Assembly (NCBI RefSeq): GCF_013394655.1
Contig: NZ_CP053351.1
Span: 4,442,001 to 4,506,000, forward strand
Length of the DNA stretch: 64,000 nucleotides
Direction of reading: 5' to 3'
Source: Winogradskyella schleiferi
Lineage (GTDB): Bacteria > Bacteroidota > Bacteroidia > Flavobacteriales > Flavobacteriaceae
A model generated the notes under the pieces. It was not told where the DNA came from and did no database searches. It saw only the letters and a program-made list of their open reading frames with translations. This document shows positions 9,958 to 18,135 of this stretch, piece by piece (the first letter of the stretch is position 1; the number at the start of each line of letters is the position of its first letter). The position numbers and the translations under genes were made by a program.

Positions 9958-10431
9958 CTATTCCTTCTTAGTCGTTATTATAATTACGCCATTTGGCGAA
10001 TTGTATTTTTCCAGTGCTTGTTCTCCTTTTAAAACCTCCACTTTTTCTATTTGTTGTGGTTCAAGCTCTTCTAATGCTGCTTGGGAAGCTATTTCTCCAT
10101 CAATAATTACAATTGGTTTTTTTTGATTTTCAGACTTTTCATCTGTTACGGAAAGGCTCATTTTATCATTGAGATTTGTTGTAATTAAAATCACACCATT
10201 TGATGTGTTATATAATGCTTCAGCTTCTTCACCTTTTATAACATTAACCGATTCTATTGTACTCTGATCTATTAAATCCATTGAAAAATCAAATTTTTTC
10301 CCGTCAACAAAAATTAATGGTTTTTTGTCTTCCTTAACCTTTACCAGCAATTCTGTTTTATTCTGGTTTTGAGCAAAAATGCTAAAGCTACATAATGCTA
10401 GAAAAGTTAAAGTGAATGCTATTTTTTTCAT
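9958..10431 (-). CDS. Secreted protein made of two TonB-receptor plug-like repeats
   Basis: A 157-residue protein with a signal peptide (MKKIAFTLTFLALCSFSIFA) and two tandem copies of a short motif from TonB-dependent receptor plug domains. Repeat 1 (about 38-85) has LIFVDGKK, IESVNVIKGEEA and NGVILITT. Repeat 2 (about 106-155) has IVIIDGE, IEKVEVLKGEQA and NGVIIITTKK. There is no barrel. Similar pieces occur at the C-termini of BlaR1-type membrane proteins in Bacteroidota, and here they stand alone. It is the last gene after an ECF sigma factor and a one-pass membrane protein, so a role in periplasmic sensing or protein interaction is inferred, not shown. Confidence 0.8.
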   Translation of the reverse strand: MKKIAFTLTFLALCSFSIFAQNQNKTELLVKVKEDKKPLIFVDGKKFDFSMDLIDQSTIESVNVIKGEEAEALYNTSNGVILITTNLNDKMSLSVTDEKSENQKKPIVIIDGEIASQAALEELEPQQIEKVEVLKGEQALEKYNSPNGVIIITTKKE

Positions 10432-10455
10432 AATATTTAATTTTAAAGTTTAAGT

Positions 10456-10890
10456 TTATTCCTTTGTTGCATATACGGTAACTAAATCACTGTCAAAAAT
10501 TATTTCTCGATTCGCGTTTTGTTCAATGTCAGAAAACATACTTTTGGCTTCCATTAATAACGCTTCCTTTTCCCAAAGACTTTGAGTGTTTTCTTGCTTA
10601 TTTTTGTTGTATAACGTAAAAAGTAATACAATTGAAGCTGCAGCGATTACGACTCTTTTTAATAGCCTTGTCTTGGGTTGTGTTTTTTTCTCAAAGGACT
10701 GCCAAAGCCTTTCATTGAAATCATCTGTGATTTGTTTTTTATTTTTTTTCTCAAATTTTATCCAATCCAATAACGGAAAATTAAAATTAATAGAAGCGTT
10801 CTTAAGTAAAAACCGCTCTTCTTCCAAAGACGTTAGTCCGTTTTTATATTTTTCAAAAATTTCTTTAGTATGCTCCTTTTTCATAATCAT
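10456..10890 (-). CDS. One-pass membrane protein, probable anti-sigma factor
   Basis: A 144-residue protein with a soluble N-terminal domain (about 1-75), one membrane segment (LLKRVVIAAASIVLLFTLYN, about 78-97), and a 45-residue periplasmic tail. The topology and its overlap of 26 bp with the sigma factor gene fit a sigma-anti-sigma pair. It lacks a recognisable zinc-binding anti-sigma motif, so the role is inferred from position and topology. The start may be the first ATG (10890) or the third codon (10884). Confidence 0.7.
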   Translation of the reverse strand: MIMKKEHTKEIFEKYKNGLTSLEEERFLLKNASINFNFPLLDWIKFEKKNKKQITDDFNERLWQSFEKKTQPKTRLLKRVVIAAASIVLLFTLYNKNKQENTQSLWEKEALLMEAKSMFSDIEQNANREIIFDSDLVTVYATKE

Positions 10891-11374
10891 ATGTTTTTAG
10901 AAGTACGCTACCTATTTGTTTTCTTGCTCTAGAAATTAAAACTCGTGCATGCGTTTGTTTAATGTTTAATGCTGCGGCAATTTCTGTAAATTCATAACCA
11001 TCTATATCTCTCATTAAAAAGACTTCTTTCTGTTGTAATGGTAAAGTTTTTAAAATTTCAGTTATAATTTGATTAAGCTCTTGCCATTCAATACTGTTTT
11101 CGTCTTTAGACGTCATAATTTTTAGATGTGCTCCATCATAAGGTTCAATTTTCTTTTTTCTAAGAACATCCAAGCAATAATTACGAGCAGTTAAAAAAAC
11201 AAAGCCATTGATATTCGGATGATTTTTAAGTTTCCTTCTTTTTTGCCATATTTTAATCATTATCTCTTGGATGGCATCTTCAGCCTTTTCATGAGAACCT
11301 AAAATTCTTGAAACCATTGGAAATAGCTTTTCTGATAAGACAAAAACAGTATTTTTAAATTCTAACTTGGTCAT
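10865..11374 (-). CDS. ECF-type RNA polymerase sigma factor
   Basis: A 169-residue sigma-70 family factor with only regions 2 and 4. Region 2 (about 15-85) includes GSHEKAEDAIQEIMIKIWQK and NINGFVFLTARNYCLDVLRK. Region 4 (about 108-160) includes LPLQQKEVFLMRDIDGYEF and the helix-turn-helix TEIAAALNIKQTHARVLISR. It is the first gene of a three-gene leftward set. A 10-bp palindrome ATAACGTTAT at 11384-11393 lies just ahead of the start and may be an operator. Confidence 0.93.
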   Translation of the reverse strand: MTKLEFKNTVFVLSEKLFPMVSRILGSHEKAEDAIQEIMIKIWQKRRKLKNHPNINGFVFLTARNYCLDVLRKKKIEPYDGAHLKIMTSKDENSIEWQELNQIITEILKTLPLQQKEVFLMRDIDGYEFTEIAAALNIKQTHARVLISRARKQIGSVLLKTYDYEKGAY

Positions 11375-11591
11375 CTTACTTTAATAACGTTATAGAAGTG
11401 GAATGTGTAACAGTAAAAGGTAATTATTTAAAAAATTTGAGTCTATCGTAAACAGAAACAGATGACAAACTTTATTTGATAGTCCCTATTTTAAAGACAA
11501 AATAGTTTAGGTATGAGCAAAAAAACCTCACTATCACTAGCAAGGCTCATTTAATTTTTAAAACGAATTATTAGTAACAGTGAGCAATTGA

Positions 11592-11609
11592 TCCCGATAG
11601 CTATCGGGA
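11592..11609. repeat. Perfect 18-bp palindrome TCCCGATAGCTATCGGGA
   Basis: The palindrome lies between the sigma factor gene and the AhpD-like gene, 18 bp past the latter's stop. It has no T-run of terminator quality. The same TCCCGAT...ATCGGGA ends are found at 22649-22665 inside a decayed tRNA. Confidence 0.8.
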
Positions 11610-11626
11610 GCGACTGAGACTGTAAA

Positions 11627-12229
11627 CTAATACTGTGACCCATCATGCTTACCAACCTCAAATCCATGTTTCCCCAAATATTGATTCCCACTTTCCACAG
11701 CACCTTCTTCGATATCAGTTCCCATAGAATCATTCCAACGGTTCAAATAGCCAAAGAGTGAAATCACACCTAACATTTCAACAATTTCACCTTCATCCCA
11801 ATGTTGATATAAGCGCTCTTTAATTTCTGCATTTACAGCGTTTGGCACTTGCGAAGCAGCCAAACTAAAATCCAATGCCGCACGTTCGGCTTCATTAAAA
11901 GCAGGATGTGTTTTATAGTCCCAAATATGATCCAGTTGGTCTTGTTCTGCACCATAGCGGTCCGCAGCTCTAATGGCATGTGCTTGGCAATAACGGCATC
12001 CCGTAGAATTACTACTGACCCAAGCAATCATGCGTTTTAAAGCTGAGGTCACACGACCTTCATTGGCCATAACGGCTTTATTCAAATTGATAAACGCTTT
12101 ACTTATTGCAGGTCTACGTTGCATGGTCAATACCGAATTTGGGCAAAACCCAAGCGTTTCGTTAAAGAATTCTGCAAGTTCTTTGGTTTCTAAATCGTGT
12201 TCTGCAGATAAAGGAGTTACTAGTGCCAT
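11627..12229 (-). CDS. AhpD-like carboxymuconolactone decarboxylase family protein
   Basis: A 200-residue AhpD-fold protein with the redox motif Cys78-x-x-Cys81-x-x-His84 in TGCRYCQAHAIRAA, the signature of alkylhydroperoxidase-type members ('peroxidase-related enzyme' group). The fold is all-helical and usually trimeric or hexameric. The expected activity is thiol-dependent peroxide reduction, but the natural substrate and electron donor are unknown. It is divergent from the OsmC-like gene at 12554, which is also a thiol peroxidase candidate. Confidence 0.88.
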   Translation of the reverse strand: MALVTPLSAEHDLETKELAEFFNETLGFCPNSVLTMQRRPAISKAFINLNKAVMANEGRVTSALKRMIAWVSSNSTGCRYCQAHAIRAADRYGAEQDQLDHIWDYKTHPAFNEAERAALDFSLAASQVPNAVNAEIKERLYQHWDEGEIVEMLGVISLFGYLNRWNDSMGTDIEEGAVESGNQYLGKHGFEVGKHDGSQY

Positions 12230-12237
12230 TTTATAAG

Positions 12238-12535
12238 GACTTAAAAGTTAGGAGTGCCTAAAATACTTAAAGTTTATAGAAGTGCCTAAAGTGCGCTAAA
12301 GTTATAAGTACTTAAAGTTGATGGTAAATCACATTTATTATTCATATGCAGCTAACTTTAGTGTTTCTAAGTACTTGTAATTTTTTAAATGTTAAGCTAA
12401 CTTTAGGCACTCTAAGTACTCTAGGCACTTTTAACTTCTAAAGATGATTTTAAAGTAAAAATAAAACCTGTCAATTTAATCAGTTATAGTTAACTTTAGG
12501 CACTCTAAGTACTTATAACTTTCTAACTTCTGAAA
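12238..12535. repeat. Array of imperfect repeats in inverted orientation
   Basis: This fills the 324-bp gap between the AhpD-like and OsmC-like genes. From 12238 to 12320 there are about six forward copies of a core like AGTRCYTAAAGTT; from 12351 to 12437 and 12487 to 12532 the same core runs in reverse (AACTTTAGGCACTC). A 23-bp segment is repeated exactly at 12398-12420 and 12491-12513. The left arm (AAGTTATAAGTACTTAAAG) can pair with the right arm near 12503-12522. No ORF is present. Confidence 0.8.
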
Positions 12536-12553
12536 CAATTTAAAACTTCAAAC

Positions 12554-12985
12554 ATGGCAGATAAAATAACAACACATTGGAAAGGAAACATGGTTTTTGA
12601 ATCTGATAATCCAAGATGGCCATCGATTATGATGGATGCTTCCGAAGAATTTGGTGGTACAAATTCGGGAATGGCACCTAAAGCGATGATGTTATCGTCT
12701 TTGGCTGGTTGTTCTGGATTGGATGTCATCTCAACACTCAATAAAATGAAAGTCGAAATTGACGATTTTAAAATGGATGTTTCTGGCGAATTAACTGAAG
12801 AGCATCCTAAATATTACCATTCGGTCGTTGTGGATTATCATTTTTATGGTTCAGATTTAAATAAGAAAAAATGTGAGCGCGCTGTCAACTTATCGGTTGA
12901 AAAATATTGTGGCGTTATGGAAATGTTTAGACGATTTGCTAAGGTTGAAACTAACATTCATTTTCATATTATTTTAGAGGGATAA
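12554..12985 (+). CDS. OsmC family peroxiredoxin-like protein
   Basis: A 143-residue OsmC/Ohr-fold protein. The two redox cysteines are Cys53 (SLAGCSGLDV) and Cys119 (VEKYCGVMEM), as expected for OsmC-type thiol peroxidases that reduce organic hydroperoxides; the upstream segment DASEEFGGTNSGMAPK supplies the usual helix. It is cytoplasmic with no signal. It is divergent from the AhpD-like gene and separated from it by the repeat array, so both peroxide-related promoters lie in or next to the repeats. Confidence 0.92.
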   Translation: MADKITTHWKGNMVFESDNPRWPSIMMDASEEFGGTNSGMAPKAMMLSSLAGCSGLDVISTLNKMKVEIDDFKMDVSGELTEEHPKYYHSVVVDYHFYGSDLNKKKCERAVNLSVEKYCGVMEMFRRFAKVETNIHFHIILEG

Positions 12986-13018
12986 TTGTCAATATTTACC
13001 TGACCCATAAGCTTTTTA

Positions 13019-13036
13019 TCTCGAAAACTTTCGGGA
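13019..13036. repeat. Imperfect TCCCGA-type palindrome ahead of recJ
   Basis: TCTCGAAA and TTTCGGGA flank two bases; one mismatch breaks the outer stem. It is a degraded relative of the palindromes at 11592 and 22649, 45 bp before the recJ start. Confidence 0.5.
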
Positions 13037-13081
13037 CTACAGGTCTAAAATTTTAGAAAAAAGAGAAATTAAAAGGGGATT

Positions 13082-14773
13082 ATGCGTTGGACACTTAAAC
13101 CAAAACCACAAGCATCAAAAGTTGAAGAACTAAAAACGACACTTCAAGTCGATGACATCATTGCTACCTTATTATTGCAACGAGGTATCGATAGTTACCA
13201 AGCCGCCAAAACATTTTTCAGGCCCAGTTTTGAGGACCTTCATGATCCATTCTTAATGAAAGATATGGCCATTGCTGTTGCTCGAATCGAAAAGGCTATC
13301 GAAAACCAAGAGAATATTATGGTTTATGGTGATTATGACGTTGATGGTACAACCTCTGTGGCTTTAATGTCTTCCTATTTAAAAACGAGAACCCAAAATG
13401 TGGCAACCTACATTCCAGATCGTTATGATGAAGGTTATGGGATTTCATATAAAGGTATTGACTTTGCTGACGATAATGGCTTTTCATTGATAATTGCATT
13501 GGATTGTGGTGTAAAAGCCATTGATAAAGTCGCTTATGCCAAAGAAAAAGGTATTGATTTTATTATCTGCGATCATCATAGACCAGGAGAAACTATTCCA
13601 GATGCTGTTGCGGTATTAGATCCAAAACGAGACGATTGCGACTATCCGTTTAAAGAATTATGTGGTTGTGGAGTAGGTTTTAAATTAATAACCGCTTTGG
13701 CTTCAAATCAGGGACAAACCGTTGAAGATTTAGTGGAATATCTCGATTTGGTGGCTACTGCGATTGGTGCGGATATTGTTCCTATTGTGGATGAAAATAG
13801 AGCTTTGGCATATTTGGGGTTACAGGTCATAAACACCAATCCAAGACCAGGCATGAAAGCTATAATAGCTGAAGTGAAAAAAGACGAACTCACGATTACA
13901 GATGTCGTTTTTATCATCGCTCCAAGGATCAATGCCGCAGGACGAATGAAACACGGTAATCATGCTGTGACACTTTTAACTGAAACGGACTTTAATCTTG
14001 CCGCTGAGTATGCGGTTGATATTGATCAATTTAATACAGACCGAAGAGAAACAGATAAACGCATTACGCAAGAAGCTTTAATTCAAATTGAAGAAAAAAA
14101 CGAACAAGAAGGATTTACCACAGTCGTTTATGACGAAACTTGGCACAAAGGTGTCATTGGAATTGTGGCTTCGCGTTTAATAGAAACCTATTACCGACCA
14201 ACATTGGTATTTACTAAAAGTGGCGATAAATTGGCGGCATCTGCGCGTTCGGTTTCTGGTTTTGATGTCTATAATGCTTTGGAAGCGTGTTCGGAACATA
14301 TAGAGCAATTTGGTGGCCATAAATACGCAGCAGGATTAACCTTGTTGCCAGAAAATTATGAAGCGTTTAAAGCAAAGTTTGAAAGTGTGGTAAAAGAAAC
14401 CATAGATCCAAAATTATTAACACCAGAACTTAAAATCGATTTAAATATTGAGTTGAGCCACGTTAATAATAAACTATTACGCATTATCCGCCAGTTTGCA
14501 CCGTTTGGTCCAGGCAATATGTCGCCTGTATTTATGTCGCAAAATATAAAAGATACGGGTTGGGGAAAATGTGTTGGTGAAGATGATAAGCACCTGCGCT
14601 TAACGGCAACACAATCATTTAATGATAAAATCGTCTGTATTGGATTTGGTTTAGGCGATAGAATAAACATCATAAAGGATAAAAAATTATTCAGTGCAGC
14701 CTATTCCATAGATGAAAACCATTGGAATGGTAATGTGAGTTTGCAGTTAAAATTGAAGGATATCAAGGCTTGA
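13082..14773 (+). CDS. recJ: Single-stranded-DNA-specific exonuclease RecJ
   Basis: A 5'-3' ssDNA exonuclease used in recombination and mismatch repair. The 563-residue protein has the DHH phosphoesterase motifs in order: YGDYDVDGTTS (metal-binding Asp84/86/88), ALDCG with Asp141, and CDHHRPG (164-170). The DHHA1 domain includes GVIGIVASRL and FGGHKYAAGLTL, and the OB-like C-terminal domain includes RQFAPFGPGN. Length is normal. It appears to be a single gene, followed by a large palindromic terminator. Confidence 0.97.
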   Translation: MRWTLKPKPQASKVEELKTTLQVDDIIATLLLQRGIDSYQAAKTFFRPSFEDLHDPFLMKDMAIAVARIEKAIENQENIMVYGDYDVDGTTSVALMSSYLKTRTQNVATYIPDRYDEGYGISYKGIDFADDNGFSLIIALDCGVKAIDKVAYAKEKGIDFIICDHHRPGETIPDAVAVLDPKRDDCDYPFKELCGCGVGFKLITALASNQGQTVEDLVEYLDLVATAIGADIVPIVDENRALAYLGLQVINTNPRPGMKAIIAEVKKDELTITDVVFIIAPRINAAGRMKHGNHAVTLLTETDFNLAAEYAVDIDQFNTDRRETDKRITQEALIQIEEKNEQEGFTTVVYDETWHKGVIGIVASRLIETYYRPTLVFTKSGDKLAASARSVSGFDVYNALEACSEHIEQFGGHKYAAGLTLLPENYEAFKAKFESVVKETIDPKLLTPELKIDLNIELSHVNNKLLRIIRQFAPFGPGNMSPVFMSQNIKDTGWGKCVGEDDKHLRLTATQSFNDKIVCIGFGLGDRINIIKDKKLFSAAYSIDENHWNGNVSLQLKLKDIKA

Positions 14774-14786
14774 AGATATAAATTTG

Positions 14787-14825
14787 ACAAGACCTTTCAG
14801 GTTTTTAAAACCTGAAAGGTCTTGT
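14787..14825. terminator. Large palindrome/terminator after recJ
   Basis: ACAAGACCTTTCAGGTTTT pairs perfectly with its 19-base complement across a single-base loop. It follows the recJ stop by 13 bp and would terminate in both directions. Its sequence resembles the palindrome at 16031, suggesting a dispersed repeat family rather than a private terminator. Confidence 0.75.
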
Positions 14826-14926
14826 AAATAGAACCTCGAAGGCATTTTGTGTGGAATTAATTTCAGTATCTAGAAACTGACATATTCAAAATATAATCCA
14901 CTATCTTTAAGTTGATTATAAACCTT

Positions 14927-15988
14927 ATGAAACGGCTCATTTTATTTCTCTTCAGTCTTAGTTGTCTTATTTCAACAAGTCAAAATTTGGTATTAAACCC
15001 AAGTTTTGAAGAATTTCATGACTGTCCATTAGAAGTGAGTTTGTTTGATCAAAATGTTACAAACTGGACCATACCCAATAGCGGAACAACAGATTATTTT
15101 AATTCGTGCAGTGAAAAAATGGCGTTTAAGAACTTTAATGGGTATCAAAACGCTAGAACAGGACAAGGATATGCCGGAATTTATATGCATTTCAAGAATG
15201 ATTATAGGGAATATATTCAAGGCACCTTAAAATCGACCTTAAAAAAAGGGGAAAAGTACCAGGTTGCATTTTATATCAGTTTAGCAGAAAATTCGAGATA
15301 TGCCCTTAAAGAATTTGGGATAATGATGACGTCTGAAAAGTTCAATACTTTTAAAAGCAAGGTTAATTTAAATGCTAAATTACTTGCTAAGCGAATTCCC
15401 AATTTAAAATTCCGTCCAACGTTTAATAAAACGTTTTATGATAGTTCTAAAGATTGGATGGAAGTTACATTCACTTATACGGCAGATGGATTTGAAAACT
15501 ATTTTGTCATAGGAAATTTCAACACCAATGCAGATACTAAAAAAAAGCAAACCAGAACATCCAAATATGAGCCCTTTTCATATTATTACATCGATGATGT
15601 TTCAATTGTACCACTTAAAAATTTAAAAGAAACCATTGAGACTAATGCCATTTATACCGTTAAAAATGTTTTGTTCGAATTTGATAAAGCTGAATTATTA
15701 GAGGTTTCTATAATAGAACTCGATAAGCTTTACGAGCATCTAAAGGAAGAATTTATTTTAAATATTGAAATTTACGGTCATACGGATACTATTGGTCTAG
15801 AAATGAGAAACCGAGAATTATCAGAAGAAAGAGCAAAAGCTGTCGCTGATTATTTAATTGCAAAAGGGATCGATTCCAAAAGAATTAAATATTATGGTTT
15901 TGGAAGTACACAACCTATTTCAAGCAATGAAACAAAAGAAGGCCGGCAATTAAATAGACGTGTTGCATTTAAGTTGATACAAAACTGA
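14927..15988 (+). CDS. Secreted OmpA-family protein with N-terminal carbohydrate-binding-like domain
   Basis: About 353 residues from the ATG at 14927; that start gives a clean signal peptide (MKRLILFLFSLSCLISTSQ), whereas the ATG five codons upstream would lengthen its N-region. The first domain (NLVLNPSFEEFHDCP onward, to about 220) looks like a beta-sandwich of the kind found in flavobacterial surface proteins. The C-terminal domain (about 240-353) is OmpA-like, with VLFEFDKAEL, EIYGHTDTIG and LSEERAKAVADYLIAKGI, which binds peptidoglycan. It is bracketed by two related palindromes. No operon partner is visible. Confidence 0.88.
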   Translation: MKRLILFLFSLSCLISTSQNLVLNPSFEEFHDCPLEVSLFDQNVTNWTIPNSGTTDYFNSCSEKMAFKNFNGYQNARTGQGYAGIYMHFKNDYREYIQGTLKSTLKKGEKYQVAFYISLAENSRYALKEFGIMMTSEKFNTFKSKVNLNAKLLAKRIPNLKFRPTFNKTFYDSSKDWMEVTFTYTADGFENYFVIGNFNTNADTKKKQTRTSKYEPFSYYYIDDVSIVPLKNLKETIETNAIYTVKNVLFEFDKAELLEVSIIELDKLYEHLKEEFILNIEIYGHTDTIGLEMRNRELSEERAKAVADYLIAKGIDSKRIKYYGFGSTQPISSNETKEGRQLNRRVAFKLIQN

Positions 15989-16030
15989 AATAAGACCACA
16001 GCTTATTTTACATTTGCAGTAAACTAACGT

Positions 16031-16066
16031 AAGACCTGTCAGGTTTTTTGAAACCTCACAAGATCT
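16031..16066. repeat. Decayed palindrome related to the one after recJ
   Basis: AAGACCTGTCAGGTTT is followed by AAACCTCACAAGATCT, an inverted copy with a substitution and an insertion. It lies 43 bp after the OmpA-family gene and 18 bp before the MFS start, and probably still acts as a weak terminator. Confidence 0.6.
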
Positions 16067-16083
16067 ATTAACTGGAAACAAAA

Positions 16084-17352
16084 TTGTCAAAAAACGACCC
16101 ATACGCAGCACTGAGAATTAAAGAATTCAATATTTTTTTATTGGTACGTTTTGCTTTGGTTTTTGGGTGGTCTATGCAATTTGTGGTTATAGAGTGGCAA
16201 GTGTATGCGCTTACTGAAAATCCGCTAGCTTTAGGAATAATAGGACTTTGCGAGTTTTTACCAGCATTTTTGCTTGCACCTTTTGCAGGCCATATTGTAG
16301 ACAAAAAAGAAAAACGAAACCTGTTTACCATTTGTATTGCGTTATTTTCATTAATTAGTTTTGGATTGTTTTGGTTAACCTCTGAACAAATTGAATCCTC
16401 TTGGGAAACGACTTCTATTTTATATGGAATTTATACATTGGTATTTTTTGGAGGTGTTTTAAGAGCGTTCTTTGGTCCAACGATTTTTTCGCTAATAGCA
16501 CTTATTGTACCCAAAAAAATATATCCTAATGCAGCTACATGGAGCAGTAGTACATGGAAAGGAGCCAATGTTTTTGGTGCCTTGTGTGGTGGGTTCTTAA
16601 TTGCTTGGATAGGTGTTCATTATACACTGGGTGTCATATTTTTTTTAGTGATGATGGCATTTGTTTTGGTATTCCGGATAGGTAAAAAACCGATTCTTAA
16701 TAAAGGATCCATAGAGTCAGTAACGGAAAGCCTGAAAGCCGGTATTCGTTTTGTGTTTAATGATAAGGTCATTTTAGGAGCATTGACCTTAGACATGATT
16801 GCGGTTTTGTTTGGTGGAGCGGTCGCTATTTTTGCCGTATTTGCAAAGGACATTCTGGATGCAGGACCTAAAGGATTTGGTATATTGAATGCGGCTTTGT
16901 CTTCAGGAAGTATTTTAACTATGTTGGCAACAACCTATATTCCCATTACAAAAAACACAGGAAAGAAATTATTGGTTTCAGTTTTCGGATTTGGATTTTG
17001 CATGATAATTTTTGGAGCTTCAAAATTGATGTGGCTTAGTGTTATAGCACTGTTTTTTTCAGGTGTTTTTGATGGTATTTCAATGGTAGTGCGCCAAACA
17101 ATTCTTCAACTTAAAACACCAGATCACATGAGAGGTCGCGTAGGTGCTGTAAATTCCATGTTTGTTGGATCGTCTAATGAGCTAGGAGCATTAGAAAGCG
17201 GAATTGCAGCAAGAATTTTTGGTGCGCCTTTAGCTGTTATACTTGGTGGTACGGCAACACTTATAATTGTTTCCATAATAGGTTTAAAAAACAAGCCGTT
17301 GCGAGAACTTGATTTACGTAAGGATATTGCGGAACATGAAAGGGAAGAATAG
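16084..17352 (+). CDS. MFS transporter
   Basis: A 422-residue major facilitator of the MFS_3/EntS-like exporter type, with about 12 membrane segments. The motif GHIVDKKEKRNL after TM2 matches the conserved loop of the superfamily, and HMRGRVGAVNSMFVGSSNELGALESG is the matching region in the second half (seen at about 348-373). The start is a TTG at 16084 (SKNDPYAALRIKEFNIFLLV follows); the first ATG is about 30 codons in and would remove TM1. Substrate unknown. Single gene, convergent with lpxH. Confidence 0.88.
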   Translation: MSKNDPYAALRIKEFNIFLLVRFALVFGWSMQFVVIEWQVYALTENPLALGIIGLCEFLPAFLLAPFAGHIVDKKEKRNLFTICIALFSLISFGLFWLTSEQIESSWETTSILYGIYTLVFFGGVLRAFFGPTIFSLIALIVPKKIYPNAATWSSSTWKGANVFGALCGGFLIAWIGVHYTLGVIFFLVMMAFVLVFRIGKKPILNKGSIESVTESLKAGIRFVFNDKVILGALTLDMIAVLFGGAVAIFAVFAKDILDAGPKGFGILNAALSSGSILTMLATTYIPITKNTGKKLLVSVFGFGFCMIIFGASKLMWLSVIALFFSGVFDGISMVVRQTILQLKTPDHMRGRVGAVNSMFVGSSNELGALESGIAARIFGAPLAVILGGTATLIIVSIIGLKNKPLRELDLRKDIAEHEREE

Positions 17353-17358
17353 GTTGAT

Positions 17359-18135
17359 TTAATATTTCTTCAATTCAAAAGACTTTCCATCAAAAACACC
17401 ATACGTATAATACTGAATCCAATCGCCAAGATTAATGTATTTTGATTTCTCGTTCAATTGAATTTCCAAAGGCAAATGTCTGTGCCCAAACACAAAGAAA
17501 TCGCGATGCTTTTCTTCAAGTTTGCGTTTGCTATAAATCGCTAACCATTCGTTTTCTTCGCCTAAAAATTTTGCGTCGTCATCGCCAGAAATCATTTTAT
17601 TTTTTACGGACATATATTGACCAATCTTAACGCCAATATCTGGATGAACCCATTTGAATAACCATTTAAAAAGCGGATTGGTAAACACTTTTTTCATACG
17701 TTTATAGCCTTTATCTTTTGGTCCTAAACCATCGCCATGCCCAATAAAAAATGTTTTATTGTGTAATGTAAATTCCTTTGGCTTATAATAAACAGGAATA
17801 CCTAGTTCTTCTTCAAAATAACCGTTCATCCATAAATCGTGATTGCCCACAAAATAATGAATAGGAATGCCTGAATCACTTATTTCTGCAAGTTTCCCTA
17901 AGGTTCTGGTAAATCCTTTTGGGACCACAGTTTTATATTCAAACCAAAAATCAAATAAATCGCCTATCAAAAAAATTGCTGCGGCATCATGCTTAATGTC
18001 ATCTAACCAAGCCACAAATTTTTTTTCACGAGGTTTTGAAGCATCATTTGTTGGTGCCCCTAAATGATTATCTGATGCGAAATAAACTTTTTTTCCTTTG
18101 GGAAGATGTATGTGATTTGGATTAGTCATTATCAC
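17359..18135 (-). CDS. lpxH: UDP-2,3-diacylglucosamine diphosphatase LpxH
   Basis: A metallophosphoesterase that cleaves UDP-2,3-diacylglucosamine to lipid X in lipid A synthesis. The 258-residue protein shows the metal-binding series SDNHLG (Asp22, His24), GDLFDFWFEY (Asp59), GNHDLW (Asn98, His99), GHGDGLG and GHRHLP. Length is typical of Bacteroidota LpxH-like enzymes. It overlaps queD by 14 bp (18122-18135) and is probably translated by coupling. The start could be ATG at 18135 or at 18129. Confidence 0.9.
   Translation of the reverse strand: MIMTNPNHIHLPKGKKVYFASDNHLGAPTNDASKPREKKFVAWLDDIKHDAAAIFLIGDLFDFWFEYKTVVPKGFTRTLGKLAEISDSGIPIHYFVGNHDLWMNGYFEEELGIPVYYKPKEFTLHNKTFFIGHGDGLGPKDKGYKRMKKVFTNPLFKWLFKWVHPDIGVKIGQYMSVKNKMISGDDDAKFLGEENEWLAIYSKRKLEEKHRDFFVFGHRHLPLEIQLNEKSKYINLGDWIQYYTYGVFDGKSFELKKY

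Noticed and set aside
12238..12535. CRISPR-like array
   Set aside because: Repeat units are short, unevenly spaced and in both orientations, with no spacers and no cas genes.
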